A DNA stretch of 64,000 bases from JALORV01 sp035429805 (lineage in GTDB: Bacteria; Pseudomonadota; Gammaproteobacteria; Burkholderiales; Burkholderiaceae_F). Positions 37,434-45,816 of the stretch are shown piece by piece. The DNA lies in NCBI GenBank assembly GCA_035429805.1, contig DAOMFL010000011.1:6128-70127 (forward strand), in the 5' to 3' direction. How positions within the stretch are numbered: the first letter of the stretch is position 1; each line of letters starts with the position of its first letter. Position numbers and translations under genes: made by a program. The notes under the pieces are model-generated. The model saw nothing but the letters and a program-made list of their open reading frames with translations, ran no database searches and was not told where the DNA came from.

Positions 37434-38938
37434 CAGCCCTCCGGCCGCATGTGCGGAAAGAGAATCACGTCGCGGATGCTCGGCGCGTCGGCCAGCAGCA
37501 TCACGAAGCGGTCAACGCCGACGCCGCAGCCGGCCGCCGGCGGCATGCCGTACTCGAGCGCGCGCACGTAATCGGCGTCGTAGTACATCGCCTCCTCGTC
37601 ACCGGCAGCCTTGGCCCTGGCCTGCTCGTTGAAGCGCGCGGCCTGGTCTTCCGGGTCGTTGAGCTCGGAGAAGCCGTTCGCTGTCTCCCGGCCTGCGATG
37701 AAGAGTTCGAACCGCTCGGTGATCTCTGGCCGCGCATCCGATGCGCGCGCCAGCGGAGAGACTTCGACGGGGTAGTCGACGATGTAGGTCGGCTGGATCA
37801 GTTTCGACTCGGCCACCTCCTCGAAGAGCGCCAGTTGCAGGGCGCCGAGGCCCGCTTCCTCCGAGTGGGTCGATCCCTTGGCCCGCAGTTCGCGATGCAG
37901 GTAGTCGCGATCCCCAAGCTGCTGATCCGTATAGCGCGGCGCATGAGCGCGGATCGCCTGCGCGATGGTCAGGCGCGCAAAGGGCTTCGACAGGTCGATC
38001 TCGTGGCCTTGATACGACAGCACGGCGGACCCGGTGGTGGCGATCGCGACATGGCGCAGCATCCGCTCGGTGAATTCCATCAGCCACGTGTACTCATGGT
38101 ACGCGGCATAGAACTCCATCATCGTGAACTCCGGGTTGTGCCGCGGGCTCACGCCTTCGTTGCGGAAGTTGCGGTTGACCTCGAACACGCGCTCGAAACC
38201 GCCGACGACGAGCCGCTTGAGGTAGAGCTCGGGGGCGATGCGCAGGTACATGTCGATGTCGAGCGCATTGTGGTGCGTGACGAAGGGCTTCGCTGCCGCG
38301 CCGCCGGGAATGACCTGCAGCATCGGCGTCTCGACCTCGAGGAATCCCTCCGCGACCATGAAGTCGCGCATCGCAGCGATCGCCCGGCTTCGCGTCAGGA
38401 AGGCGGCGCGCGACTCCTCGTTCATGATGAGGTCGACGTACCGTTGCCGATAGCGCTGTTCGCGGTCTTCCAGCCCATGGAACTTGTCGGGCAGGGGCCG
38501 CAGCGCCTTGGCGAGCAGTCGCAGTTCCTTCACGCGCACCGAAAGCTCGCCCTTCTGCGTCTTGAAGACCGTGCCGCGCGCAGCGATCAGGTCGCCGATG
38601 TCCCAGCGCTTGAACTCCTCGAGCGCCGCCTCTCCCGCGTCGTCCCGGGCCACGAAGAACTGGATCCGGCCGCTCGTGTCGGCCACGGTGGCAAACGCCA
38701 CCTTGCCCATGACGCGCTTGAGCATCATGCGGCCGGCCACCGCAACCTCGACCGGCGCCGCGTCGAGCGCATCGCGATCGAGTGCGCCATAGGCGGAGTG
38801 CAGCTCGCCGGCCCGGTGCGTGCGCCGGAAGTCGTTGGGAAAGGCCGGTCCGCGGGTGCGCAGCTCGGCGAGCTTGGCGCGGCGCTCCGCGATGATCTGG
38901 TTCTCGTCGGCGGCGACGGGTGGGCTGGGTTCGTTCAT
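37433..38938 (-). CDS. lysS: lysine--tRNA ligase
   Basis: Class II aminoacyl-tRNA synthetase, 501 residues. It has the N-terminal OB-fold tRNA-binding domain (about 60-160) and the class II core with motif 2 (FRNEGVSPRHNPEFTMME) and motif 3 (AGCGVGVDRFVMLL). Its upstream neighbour in the same direction is an SDR gene 9 bases away, then a GNAT gene and prfB, so this is one minus-strand group. Confidence 0.97.
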   Translation of the reverse strand: MNEPSPPVAADENQIIAERRAKLAELRTRGPAFPNDFRRTHRAGELHSAYGALDRDALDAAPVEVAVAGRMMLKRVMGKVAFATVADTSGRIQFFVARDDAGEAALEEFKRWDIGDLIAARGTVFKTQKGELSVRVKELRLLAKALRPLPDKFHGLEDREQRYRQRYVDLIMNEESRAAFLTRSRAIAAMRDFMVAEGFLEVETPMLQVIPGGAAAKPFVTHHNALDIDMYLRIAPELYLKRLVVGGFERVFEVNRNFRNEGVSPRHNPEFTMMEFYAAYHEYTWLMEFTERMLRHVAIATTGSAVLSYQGHEIDLSKPFARLTIAQAIRAHAPRYTDQQLGDRDYLHRELRAKGSTHSEEAGLGALQLALFEEVAESKLIQPTYIVDYPVEVSPLARASDARPEITERFELFIAGRETANGFSELNDPEDQAARFNEQARAKAAGDEEAMYYDADYVRALEYGMPPAAGCGVGVDRFVMLLADAPSIRDVILFPHMRPEG

Positions 38939-38947
38939 GTCGGGAAT

Positions 38948-39709
38948 TCAGGCCTGGCGAACGTCGGCCACCGGTTCACGGCCGAAATCGTCACGATGGA
39001 GAAAGGCCAGCACACGGGCGGCGGCGGCCTGCGGTGTCGGCAGCTGTCCGCTCGCCTTGAGCTGTATGAAATTCTGCTGCTCGGGGAAGCCGGCGGACTC
39101 GGAGGCGCGCAGCTCGGCCTGCATGTCGGTGTCGATCACGCCCGGCGCGAGCGCGACGATGCGGGTAGGATTCGACAGCAGCACCTCGTCCGCGGCAACG
39201 ACGCGCGAGAAGTGGTCGAGGCCCGCCTTGGCCGCGCAATAGGCCGCCCATCCGGCAATGGCGCGTCGCCCGGCGCCGCTCGAAATGTTCAGCACGCGCT
39301 TGTCGATGGCCCAGCTGCGCGTGGCACGCAGGAACGCCGCGGTGAGCAGCATCGGCGCCTCGAGGTCGACGCGCATGACGGCCGCGAGCGTGTCGGCATC
39401 GCTCGCTTCGATCGGACCTGCGCGGCCGAAGACTCCCGCGTTGTTGATCAGAGCCGCCGACGCCAATCCGGCAGCGGCATGCTGGTGAAGCCAGGTTTCC
39501 AGGCGCGCCGCCGTGCCGACGTCGTGGCCGATATCCAGCGCCCACTGCTCAAGCGTCGCACCCGCCGCACGTGCCTTGTCCTGCAGCGCCAGGTCGGGCC
39601 GGCGCGACATCGTCAGCAGCAGCACGTCGCTGGCCAGCAGCGATTCGGCAATCGCCGCACCGAGCCCGCGCGAGGCGCCTGTGAGGACAAACAGATTCTT
39701 CTTCGTCAT
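38948..39709 (-). CDS. short-chain dehydrogenase/reductase
   Basis: A 253-residue classical SDR. The NAD(P)-binding motif TGASRGLG is near the N-terminus, then NNAG and the catalytic Tyr-x3-Lys (YCAAK). I used the ATG at 39709 (MTKKNLFVLTGASRG), which overlaps the GNAT stop in ATGA; upstream sequence in frame is not conserved. The substrate is unknown; in yeast-like sepiapterin-type SDRs the N-terminus is similar, but I would not push it. Confidence 0.88.
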   Translation of the reverse strand: MTKKNLFVLTGASRGLGAAIAESLLASDVLLLTMSRRPDLALQDKARAAGATLEQWALDIGHDVGTAARLETWLHQHAAAGLASAALINNAGVFGRAGPIEASDADTLAAVMRVDLEAPMLLTAAFLRATRSWAIDKRVLNISSGAGRRAIAGWAAYCAAKAGLDHFSRVVAADEVLLSNPTRIVALAPGVIDTDMQAELRASESAGFPEQQNFIQLKASGQLPTPQAAAARVLAFLHRDDFGREPVADVRQA

Positions 39710-40347
39710 TGCGGAACAGGAAGGTAGGCGAGATCGGTCAAGCCGTGCTGTGCTGCCCACGCCGGATAGTCCTCCAGCGACAGGCCGAACAGCCGCGTAT
39801 CGCGTACGCGCCCGTGATGATCGCGCGTTTCGGCCCGCAGCAGACCTTCCTCGGGCAGTCCGGCGCGCCGCATGACCCCGGCGCTGGCGTCATTGCCGCC
39901 ATCGCATGAGCCCCAGACCCGATTGACCTGCATCTGCTCGAACGCGTAGTGGATCTGCAGCCGGATGACCTCGGTGGCGAGGCCGGCACCACGCGCCGGC
40001 GGCACCAGGAAGTAGCCCACCTCGACCTTGGGAACATTCCAGTCGGGAGCGTGAAACCCGGCGCCGCCGAGGTAGGCGCCGCTGGCGGCGTCGAAGATGG
40101 CCATCGGCATCGATTTCCGCTCGATGAACTCCGCATGCATGCGCCGCGCGTAGGACTCCGAGTCCTCGACGCGCTGGTGACGCCGCGGCCACTCCATCCA
40201 CTGCATCAGCTCCTCGCGATGCGGCGCGATCGCCGCGAACAGCGCGGCGCCGTCACCGCAGCGGTAGCGCCTGAGCACGATGCGGCTGCTGCTCGCGCCT
40301 TCCGCGAGCGGCAACAGTTCCGGTTTGTCGATGGCGGGGCGGAGCAT
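39706..40347 (-). CDS. GNAT-family N-acetyltransferase (RimJ/RimL type)
   Basis: A 213-residue acetyltransferase. The acetyl-CoA-binding segment lies around VGYFLVPPARGAGLATEV, the usual R/Q-x-x-G-x-G/A motif A being PARGAGLA. Similar to RimJ/RimL and spermidine-type enzymes; the acceptor is unknown. Its ATG lies immediately beside a MITE-like inverted repeat, so any promoter must be inside that element or further up in prfB. Confidence 0.85.
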   Translation of the reverse strand: MLRPAIDKPELLPLAEGASSSRIVLRRYRCGDGAALFAAIAPHREELMQWMEWPRRHQRVEDSESYARRMHAEFIERKSMPMAIFDAASGAYLGGAGFHAPDWNVPKVEVGYFLVPPARGAGLATEVIRLQIHYAFEQMQVNRVWGSCDGGNDASAGVMRRAGLPEEGLLRAETRDHHGRVRDTRLFGLSLEDYPAWAAQHGLTDLAYLPVPQ

Positions 40348-40348
40348 A

Positions 40349-40527
40349 TGAACCTATCTCAGGGTCCCGGGTGGTCGCGGCCCTGCCCCGAAGGGTTGCC
40401 ACGATAACCGGGCGTCTGCGGCGTTGGCCGGCTCGGTCGTAGGATCGGCTACTGTCCTTCGCCAGCCGCCTTGCATCCGCCCGCTTCTCGTGGCAACGCG
40501 ATCCATCGGGGACCCTGAGATAGGTTC
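40349..40527. mobile_element. MITE-like inverted-repeat element
   Basis: Terminal inverted repeats GAACCTATCTCAGGGTCCC (19 bp, identical) begin at 40349 and end at 40527. Past these the arms stay partly complementary (for example GTTGCCACGA near 40395 against TCGTGGCAAC near 40488). The flanks share TAT on both sides (40346-40348 and 40528-40530 read in the same sense), which would be a 3-bp target duplication. No gene is inside. It occupies the full gap between the GNAT start and the prfB stop. Confidence 0.75.
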
Positions 40528-41631
40528 TATACACCCTGTTTCAGGCTCGCCTCGATGAAATCGTCGAGATCGCCATCGAGCACCGCCTGGGTATTGCCGA
40601 TCTCGACATTGGTGCGCAGATCCTTGATGCGCGACTGATCCAGCACGTACGAGCGGATCTGGTGGCCCCAGCCGATGTCGGTCTTGGCTTCCTCGAGCTT
40701 GTTCTGCTCGGCCTGGCGCTTGCGCAGCTCGAGTTCGTAAAGGCGCGACTTGAGCATCGCCATCGCCTCTGCGCGATTGCGATGCTGCGACCGGTCGTTC
40801 TGGCTCTGCACGACGATGTTGGTCGGCAGGTGCGTGATGCGCACGGCACTCTCGGTCTTGTTGACGTGCTGGCCGCCCGCTCCGGAGGCGCGGTAGACGT
40901 CGATGCGCAGGTCGGCCGGGTTGATCTCGACCTCGACCGATTCGTCGATCTCCGGATAGACGAACACGCTGGCGAACGAGGTGTGGCGGCGCGCGTTCGA
41001 ATCGAACGGCGACTTGCGCACCAGCCGGTGAATGCCCGTCTCGGTCCGCAGCATGCCGTAGGCATAGTCGCCGCTGATCTTGATCGTCGCGCCCTTGATG
41101 CCGGCGACTTCGCCTTCGGATTCGTCGAGCAGCTCGGGCTTGAACCCGCGCCGCTCGGCGTAGCGCAGGTACATGCGCTCGAGCATGCCGGCCCAGTCCT
41201 GTGCCTCGGTGCCGCCGGCCCCGGCCTGAATCTCGATGAAGCAGTTGTTGGGGTCGAGCGGATTGTTGAACATCCGCTGGAACTCGAGGTCGGCGACCTG
41301 TTTGGCAAGCCCCGCCACGTCGGCCTCGACCGACATCAGCGTGGCGTCGTCGTCGTCCGCGCGCGCCATTTCGAACAGCTCGCCGGCGTCGCGCAGGCCG
41401 TTCGTCAGCGCGTGCATCCTTTGCACGACGAGGTCGAGCGTCTTCTTTTCCCTTCCGAGCTCCTGGGCGCGCTTGGGATCGTCCCAGACCTTGGGATCTT
41501 CGAGTGACCGGTTGATCTCCTCGAGGCGTGCTTCCTTCACATCGACGTCAAAGATACCTCCGCAGTTCGGCCAGGCGTCCGCGCAGGTCTGCGACGGTGC
41601 CTTCGATCTGGTTGAGGCGTTCGGCTTCCAT
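40527..41631 (-). CDS. prfB: peptide chain release factor 2 with programmed +1 frameshift
   Basis: Releases peptides at UGA and UAA. The first 27 codons (MEAERLNQIEGTVADLRGRL...) run from the ATG at 41631 to a TGA (41550-41548) set in AGG TAT CTT TGA C, the classical frameshift site. After skipping one base the frame continues DVDVKEARLEE to 40527, total about 367 residues. The anticodon-like SPF tripeptide and the catalytic GGQ (GAGGQHVNK) are present. RF2 shortage at its own UGA stimulates the shift, so synthesis is self-regulated. The stop codon lies at the edge of the inverted-repeat element. Confidence 0.97.
41543..41562 (-). promoter_or_regulatory. programmed +1 frameshift site of prfB
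   Basis: On the minus strand the bases read CGG AGG TAT CTT TGA C. CTT is the slippery codon, TGA the in-frame stop, C the base that makes the stop weak, and AGG a Shine-Dalgarno-like stimulator close upstream. This is the widely conserved RF2 autoregulation signal. Confidence 0.95.
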
Positions 41632-41708
41632 GAAAGGTCCCGGTGTCGAAAAGCTGGGGATTATAGGAATGAAGCGCGGGCCGCCCTGGTGATGGGCCCG
41701 TCGAGAGC

Positions 41709-41737
41709 AAAAAAAGCCCGGTCGGTTGACCGGGCTT
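41709..41737 (-). terminator. intrinsic terminator (minus strand)
   Basis: Arms AAGCCCGGTC and GACCGGGCTT (10 bp) with a 4-base loop; read on the minus strand the second arm runs into seven Ts (A run at 41709-41715 on the plus strand). It would stop transcription that came from the phasin gene before it reaches prfB. Confidence 0.9.
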
Positions 41738-41942
41738 GAAAAGCACCACCAAGGAGGAGACAGAGGGTGCCCGGACGCGAGTCCGGGCAGTGGTGCCAAG
41801 GAGACAAACTTTTCAGCGCAGCACTGCTGCACCTTACTTCTTCACGCGGCGACTGCTGGTCGAATCTTCTGCTGCGCGCGCCGGTAATTTCCGACTCAAC
41901 TGATGCAGCTTCCGCCGTCAATGTTGCCGGCGTATTAACGCA

Positions 41943-41966
41943 GCGAGGCAGGCGTGCCTGCCTCGC
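41943..41966 (-). terminator. hairpin after phasin stop (possible terminator)
   Basis: Perfect 10-bp stem, GCGAGGCAGG paired with CCTGCCTCGC, with a CGTG loop, 19 bases past the phasin stop. No T run follows, so it may protect the 3' end of the mRNA or be a weak terminator. Confidence 0.55.
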
Positions 41967-41984
41967 CCGTGGAGACTGCGTAGC

Positions 41985-42557
41985 TTAGGCAGCCTTGCGC
42001 TTGGCCGGGGCCTTGACCGTGTCGTTCGCGGCAGCGGCGGCCTTCATCGTCGCCGACGTCGCGGCGGCAACATTCGACTCGGCAAAGTCGACAGCCTGCT
42101 TGGCAGCCTTCGCGAACGTGTCGTACGCGGTGTTGGCCGCGGCGACAGCGCTCTTCAGCGCGGCGACGGCGGGCTCGGAGCCGGCCGGGGCGTTCTTGGC
42201 AGCGAAGTCGATCAGTTGCGTGACCTTCTTGTTGTTCTCGGCAACCTGCGACTCGACGATCCGCGAGACTTCCGTGCCGGCGCCGTTGGCGATGCCGTAC
42301 ACGGTGCGCGAGTAGCTGACGGCCTTCTCGAGCGTCGGCTGCGACAGCGCCGAGCTCAGCGCCAGGAATTCCTGCACGTCCTTGGCGCTCATCAGCGCTT
42401 GCACGCGCTCGACCGACTCTTCCAGCGTCGCCTTGGCGGCGGCGAGGTTCAGCTCGAGCATGCGCTCGGTCGCGTCAAAGAAGGTCTGGCCCAGGGCGAA
42501 CGCGGCGTCCATCTGGCCTTTTTGAATCTCGGTGAATTGCGCGGGCGTGGCAAACAT
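41985..42557 (-). CDS. phaP: phasin family protein (PHA granule-associated)
   Basis: A 190-residue helical Ala/Lys-rich protein of the betaproteobacterial phasin family, beginning MFATPAQFTEIQKGQMDAAFALGQTFF. Phasins coat polyhydroxyalkanoate granules and are usually made in step with polymer. The conserved N-terminal block (EIQKxQxDAAxALxQTxFxATERxxELN) is clear and the tail is AKRKAA. I chose the ATG at 42557 with GAGGAGT upstream; the longer frame is not conserved. A clear sigma-70 promoter and a TGC-rich site lie in the 280-base divergent region. Confidence 0.93.
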   Translation of the reverse strand: MFATPAQFTEIQKGQMDAAFALGQTFFDATERMLELNLAAAKATLEESVERVQALMSAKDVQEFLALSSALSQPTLEKAVSYSRTVYGIANGAGTEVSRIVESQVAENNKKVTQLIDFAAKNAPAGSEPAVAALKSAVAAANTAYDTFAKAAKQAVDFAESNVAAATSATMKAAAAANDTVKAPAKRKAA

Positions 42558-42624
42558 GAATGACTCCTCGGTTAAGTTGTTGCCGTTGAACAGCAATTGC
42601 ATAGCGGGTGGAGAGAATTTCTTT

Positions 42625-42646
42625 GCAGCCGTGCTGCACTGCACAA
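42625..42646 (-). promoter_or_regulatory. candidate PhaR operator
   Basis: A TGC-rich, partly palindromic stretch (minus strand TTGTGCAGTGCAGCAC, then GGCTGC) sits directly after the -10 box, over the likely transcription start. PhaR repressors of PHA genes in Ralstonia and Paracoccus bind TGC-rich sites like CTGCN3-4GCAG near phasin promoters, so this is a plausible operator. The phaR gene is not in the window. Confidence 0.5.
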
Positions 42647-42651
42647 GACGA

Positions 42652-42680
42652 ATTGTGGGGATGGCGGGACTCAATGTCAA
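42652..42680 (-). promoter_or_regulatory. phasin gene promoter
   Basis: On the minus strand, TTGACA (42680-42675) and CACAAT (42657-42652) are separated by exactly 17 bases. It is the best sigma-70 match in the divergent region and lies about 95 bases before the phasin ATG. Confidence 0.8.
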
Positions 42681-42841
42681 GCACTTTTTGTGCGCTGCGA
42701 CATAAATCTAATCTTCTCATGTGAAGCCATACGGATCAATACGTTACGAGATCCCAGTGCAGGGCAATTCCACGAGATATCAGGGGTCATTGGCGCAACG
42801 CACCAGTCAATGCCAGAACCCCTGGCTCCTACAATGCCGCG

Positions 42842-43792
42842 GTGCACGCCTACTTCAGCGACCACTTCGTCCTGCCGTTGCCAGCGGGGCACCGGTTTCC
42901 GATGGCGAAGTACCGCATGCTGCGCGAGCGCGTCGAATCCGAGTTGCTCGGCGTCGCACTGTCGGAGCCGCAGGCGGCCTCGATCGGCCAGCTGGCGCTC
43001 GCGCACGACTCGCGCTACATCGAGCGCGTCATACGCGGCACGCTGGAATCGGCCGAAGTACGGGCCATCGGATTTCCGTGGTCGCCCCAGATGGTCGAGC
43101 GGTCACTGCGGTCCGCCGGCGCGACGATCGCAGCCTGCCGCGCTGCCCGGGCCGACGGCGTCGCCGTGAACCTCGCCGGCGGCACACACCACGCCCAGCG
43201 GGCGCGCGGCGCAGGCTATTGCGTGTTCAACGACGCCGCCGTGGCCGCCCGCGTACTGCAGTCGGACGGCGCTCCGGCGCGCCAGCATCTGCCGGTGGCG
43301 ATCATCGACCTCGACGTGCATCAGGGCGATGGCACTGCGGAGATCCTTGCCGGAGACCGTTCCGTGTTCACGCTGTCGATCCACGGGGCCTCGAACTTTC
43401 CGTTCCGCAAGCAGCGCAGTGATCTCGACGTCGCGCTGCCCGACGGCACGCGCGACGAGGACTACCTGGGCGCGCTGGACGGGGCGCTCGACGAGCTGCG
43501 ACGCCGTTTCGATCCGGCGTTCATCGTCTACGTGGCCGGAGCCGACGCGCACGAGGACGATCGCCTCGGCAAGCTCGCACTGACGAGCGCGGGCATGGCG
43601 GAGCGCGACCGCCGGGTGTTCGCCTTCGCCGCGAAGCTGGGAGCGCCGGTCGCCGTGACGATGGCCGGAGGCTACGGGCGCGACATCGCGACCACGGTCG
43701 ACGTGCACCTGAACACGGTGCGGGCGGCGCGCGACGCCTGGCGGGATTGGCAACGGGCGGCACGGAGCCACGCGACGGTCCGGCATGGCTGA
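42842..43792 (+). CDS. histone-deacetylase superfamily hydrolase
   Basis: A 316-residue zinc-dependent deacetylase-like protein. Predicted zinc ligands are Asp158 and His160 (IIDLDVHQGDG) and Asp235 (VAGADAHEDD); the general base pair is His116/His117 (AGGTHHAQ). Such bacterial proteins can be acetylpolyamine or protein deacetylases. The start is a GTG at 42842 (MHAYFSDHFVLPL). It is the first of a five-gene overlapping run and divergent from the phasin gene. Its substrate is not clear from sequence. Confidence 0.9.
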   Translation: MHAYFSDHFVLPLPAGHRFPMAKYRMLRERVESELLGVALSEPQAASIGQLALAHDSRYIERVIRGTLESAEVRAIGFPWSPQMVERSLRSAGATIAACRAARADGVAVNLAGGTHHAQRARGAGYCVFNDAAVAARVLQSDGAPARQHLPVAIIDLDVHQGDGTAEILAGDRSVFTLSIHGASNFPFRKQRSDLDVALPDGTRDEDYLGALDGALDELRRRFDPAFIVYVAGADAHEDDRLGKLALTSAGMAERDRRVFAFAAKLGAPVAVTMAGGYGRDIATTVDVHLNTVRAARDAWRDWQRAARSHATVRHG

Positions 43793-44678
43793 GGCAGGCT
43801 CACCAAAGGCTGCCTGGCTCTCGGCGATGCCGTTCGCGTTCGTGCTGCTGTGGAGCACGGGTTTCATCGTCGCCAAGACCGCCGCGCCGCACGCCCCGCC
43901 ACTGACCTTCCTCTTGTACCGCTTCGCCGGCGTCGTTGTCGTGTTGCTTCCCCTGGTGTGGCTCATGCGCGCGCCGTGGCCGAGCACGCCCCGGGCTTGG
44001 TGGAACACCGCTGTCGTCGGACTGCTGCTGCAGGCCACCTACCTGGGCGGCGTCTGGCTGGCGATCGCGCTCGGCATGCCGGCAGGCGTCTCGTCGCTGC
44101 TCGTCGGCACCCAGCCGCTGCTGACCGCGGTGTTCGGCGCCAGCGTCGGCGAACGGGTTTCACGACTGCAGTGGTCGGGGCTCGCGCTCGGCATCGTCGG
44201 CATCACGCTCGTGCTCTCAGACCGGCTGACGTTCGCCGGCGTCGGTCCGCTCGCTCTCGGGGTCAACCTGCTCGCGCTGGTCGGCATCACCGCGGGCACT
44301 CTCTACCAGAAGCGGCATGGCGCCCACGTCGACCTGCGCACCGGCAGCATCATCCAGTTCGGCGCTTCGTTCTTCGCGGTCCTGCCATTCGCGATGGCGT
44401 TCGAATCGATGACGGTCGATTTCAGCCTCGACTTCTGGCTGGCGCTGGCGTGGTCGGTATTCGCGCTTTCGCTCGCAGCCATTTCGCTGCTGCTCGTTAT
44501 GATCCGACGCGGCCGCGCCACCGAAGTGGCGAGCCTGATGTACCTGACGCCGGCGGTGACGGCGCTGCTCGCCTGGCTCATCTTCGGCGAACGCCTCGGC
44601 GCGCTCGCCTGGGCGGGCGTGGTCGTCACGATGGCGGGCGTCGCACTCGTAGTGCGCCGATGGGGGAGGGCAGCATGA
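43785..44678 (+). CDS. DMT-superfamily exporter (EamA)
   Basis: A 297-residue membrane protein with ten hydrophobic segments in two EamA repeats. N-terminal FVLLWSTGFIVAKTAAPHAPPLTFLLYR matches the drug/metabolite transporter family, often exporting amino acids or metabolites. It overlaps the deacetylase-like gene by 8 bases and the thioesterase by 4. Confidence 0.87.
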   Translation: MAEAGSPKAAWLSAMPFAFVLLWSTGFIVAKTAAPHAPPLTFLLYRFAGVVVVLLPLVWLMRAPWPSTPRAWWNTAVVGLLLQATYLGGVWLAIALGMPAGVSSLLVGTQPLLTAVFGASVGERVSRLQWSGLALGIVGITLVLSDRLTFAGVGPLALGVNLLALVGITAGTLYQKRHGAHVDLRTGSIIQFGASFFAVLPFAMAFESMTVDFSLDFWLALAWSVFALSLAAISLLLVMIRRGRATEVASLMYLTPAVTALLAWLIFGERLGALAWAGVVVTMAGVALVVRRWGRAA

Positions 44679-45112
44679 CTACGCGCGAAGCACCATTGCG
44701 GCGCGCCGATTACCGGCACTTCCACGCGATCGCGACGCGCTGGATGGACAACGACGCCTACGGGCACGTCAACAACGTCGTGTACTACTCGTACTTCGAC
44801 ACGGTCGTGAACGAGTACCTGATCCGCTCCGGCGTGCTGGACATCGAGCACGGCACGGTCATCGGCCTGGTGGTCGAGACGCAGTGCCGCTACTTCAGCG
44901 AGCTCGCCTTCCCGCAGTCAGTGCACGCCGGACTGCGCGTGGCACGCCTCGGCACGTCGAGTGTCCGCTACGAGATCGGCATCTTCGCCGACGACGAAGA
45001 CGCGGCCTGCGCGCAGGGCCACTTCGTGCATGTCTACGTCGATCGCACGACGCGCCGGCCGACCACGCTGCCGGCGCCGCTGCGCGCCGCTCTGGAGAAG
45101 ATACACACATGA
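44675..45112 (+). CDS. acyl-CoA thioesterase (4HBT/YbgC-like hotdog)
   Basis: A 145-residue hotdog protein. The WMDNDAYGHVNNVVYYSYFDTVVN block contains the family catalytic aspartate and HVNNxxYxxYxD signature of 4-hydroxybenzoyl-CoA-type thioesterases. Acts on an acyl-CoA not identified. The ATG overlaps the exporter stop (ATGA); the stop overlaps the nitroreductase start. Confidence 0.9.
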   Translation: MTTREAPLRRADYRHFHAIATRWMDNDAYGHVNNVVYYSYFDTVVNEYLIRSGVLDIEHGTVIGLVVETQCRYFSELAFPQSVHAGLRVARLGTSSVRYEIGIFADDEDAACAQGHFVHVYVDRTTRRPTTLPAPLRAALEKIHT

Positions 45113-45816
45113 ACAGCCGTGCCCCGATCGGCCCCCATGAAGTGGTGGACCATGCCATCACCACACGCCAGTCGATCCGCGCGTTTCTGCCGACGCCGGT
45201 GCCGCGCAGCACCGTCGAGGAGATTCTGTCGATCGCGTCGCGCGCGCCCTCCGGGACCAACACCCAGCCGTGGAAGGTGACGGTGCTGACCGGCGCTGCG
45301 AAGGCCCGCCTCATCGAAGCGATCATGGCGGCGTACAACGACCCGGAGCAACGCAGGCTGCACGCCGAGGAGTATGCGTACTACCCGACGGAGTGGGTCG
45401 AGCCCTACCTCGGGCGCCGCCGCAAGATCGGCTGGGACCTGTACGGCCTGCTCGGCATCGGCAAGACGGACAAGGAGGCAATGCACGCCCAGCACGGCCG
45501 CAATTATCGGTTCTTCGATGCGCCGGTCGGCCTGATCTTCACGATCGACCGCGTGATGGAACAGGGCAGCTGGCTCGACTACGGCATGTTCCTCGAGAAC
45601 ATCATGGTTGCCGCACGGGCGCGAGGGCTCGACACCTGTCCGCAGGCGGCGTTCACGCAGTTCCACCGGATCATCGCGCGCGAGCTCGGCCTGCCGGACA
45701 ACGAAATGGTGGTGTGCGGCATGTCGCTCGGTTACGCCGACATGAGCCGTGTCGAGAACCGGCTGCAGACCGAACGCGAGGCCGTCGCGGGCTTCGCCCG
45801 CTTCCTGGAGGAATGA
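45109..45816 (+). CDS. nitroreductase family protein
   Basis: A 235-residue flavin enzyme, with the family start HAITTRQSIRAF and the FMN-contact RAPSGTNTQPW. The C-terminal GMSLGYAD block is typical of the NfnB/FRase I group. May reduce nitro, quinone or enoyl groups using NAD(P)H; the true substrate is unknown. Translationally coupled to both neighbours. Confidence 0.9.
   Translation: MNSRAPIGPHEVVDHAITTRQSIRAFLPTPVPRSTVEEILSIASRAPSGTNTQPWKVTVLTGAAKARLIEAIMAAYNDPEQRRLHAEEYAYYPTEWVEPYLGRRRKIGWDLYGLLGIGKTDKEAMHAQHGRNYRFFDAPVGLIFTIDRVMEQGSWLDYGMFLENIMVAARARGLDTCPQAAFTQFHRIIARELGLPDNEMVVCGMSLGYADMSRVENRLQTEREAVAGFARFLEE

Larger units (their letters stand above)
41632..41984. other. hairpin-rich spacer between prfB and phasin gene
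   Basis: 353 bases without a convincing gene. From right to left (the direction of minus-strand transcription) it holds a 10-bp hairpin right after the phasin stop, a basic 23-codon reading fragment ending VKK, an 8-bp hairpin with GCGA loop (41769-41788), and a strong terminator (41709-41737). prfB's promoter must lie left of that terminator. Confidence 0.6.

Noticed and set aside
41861..41935. Basic 23-codon fragment ending VKK between two hairpins (minus strand)
   Set aside because: No ATG or GTG start and a stop just upstream; may be a remnant but not enough to call a gene or pseudogene.
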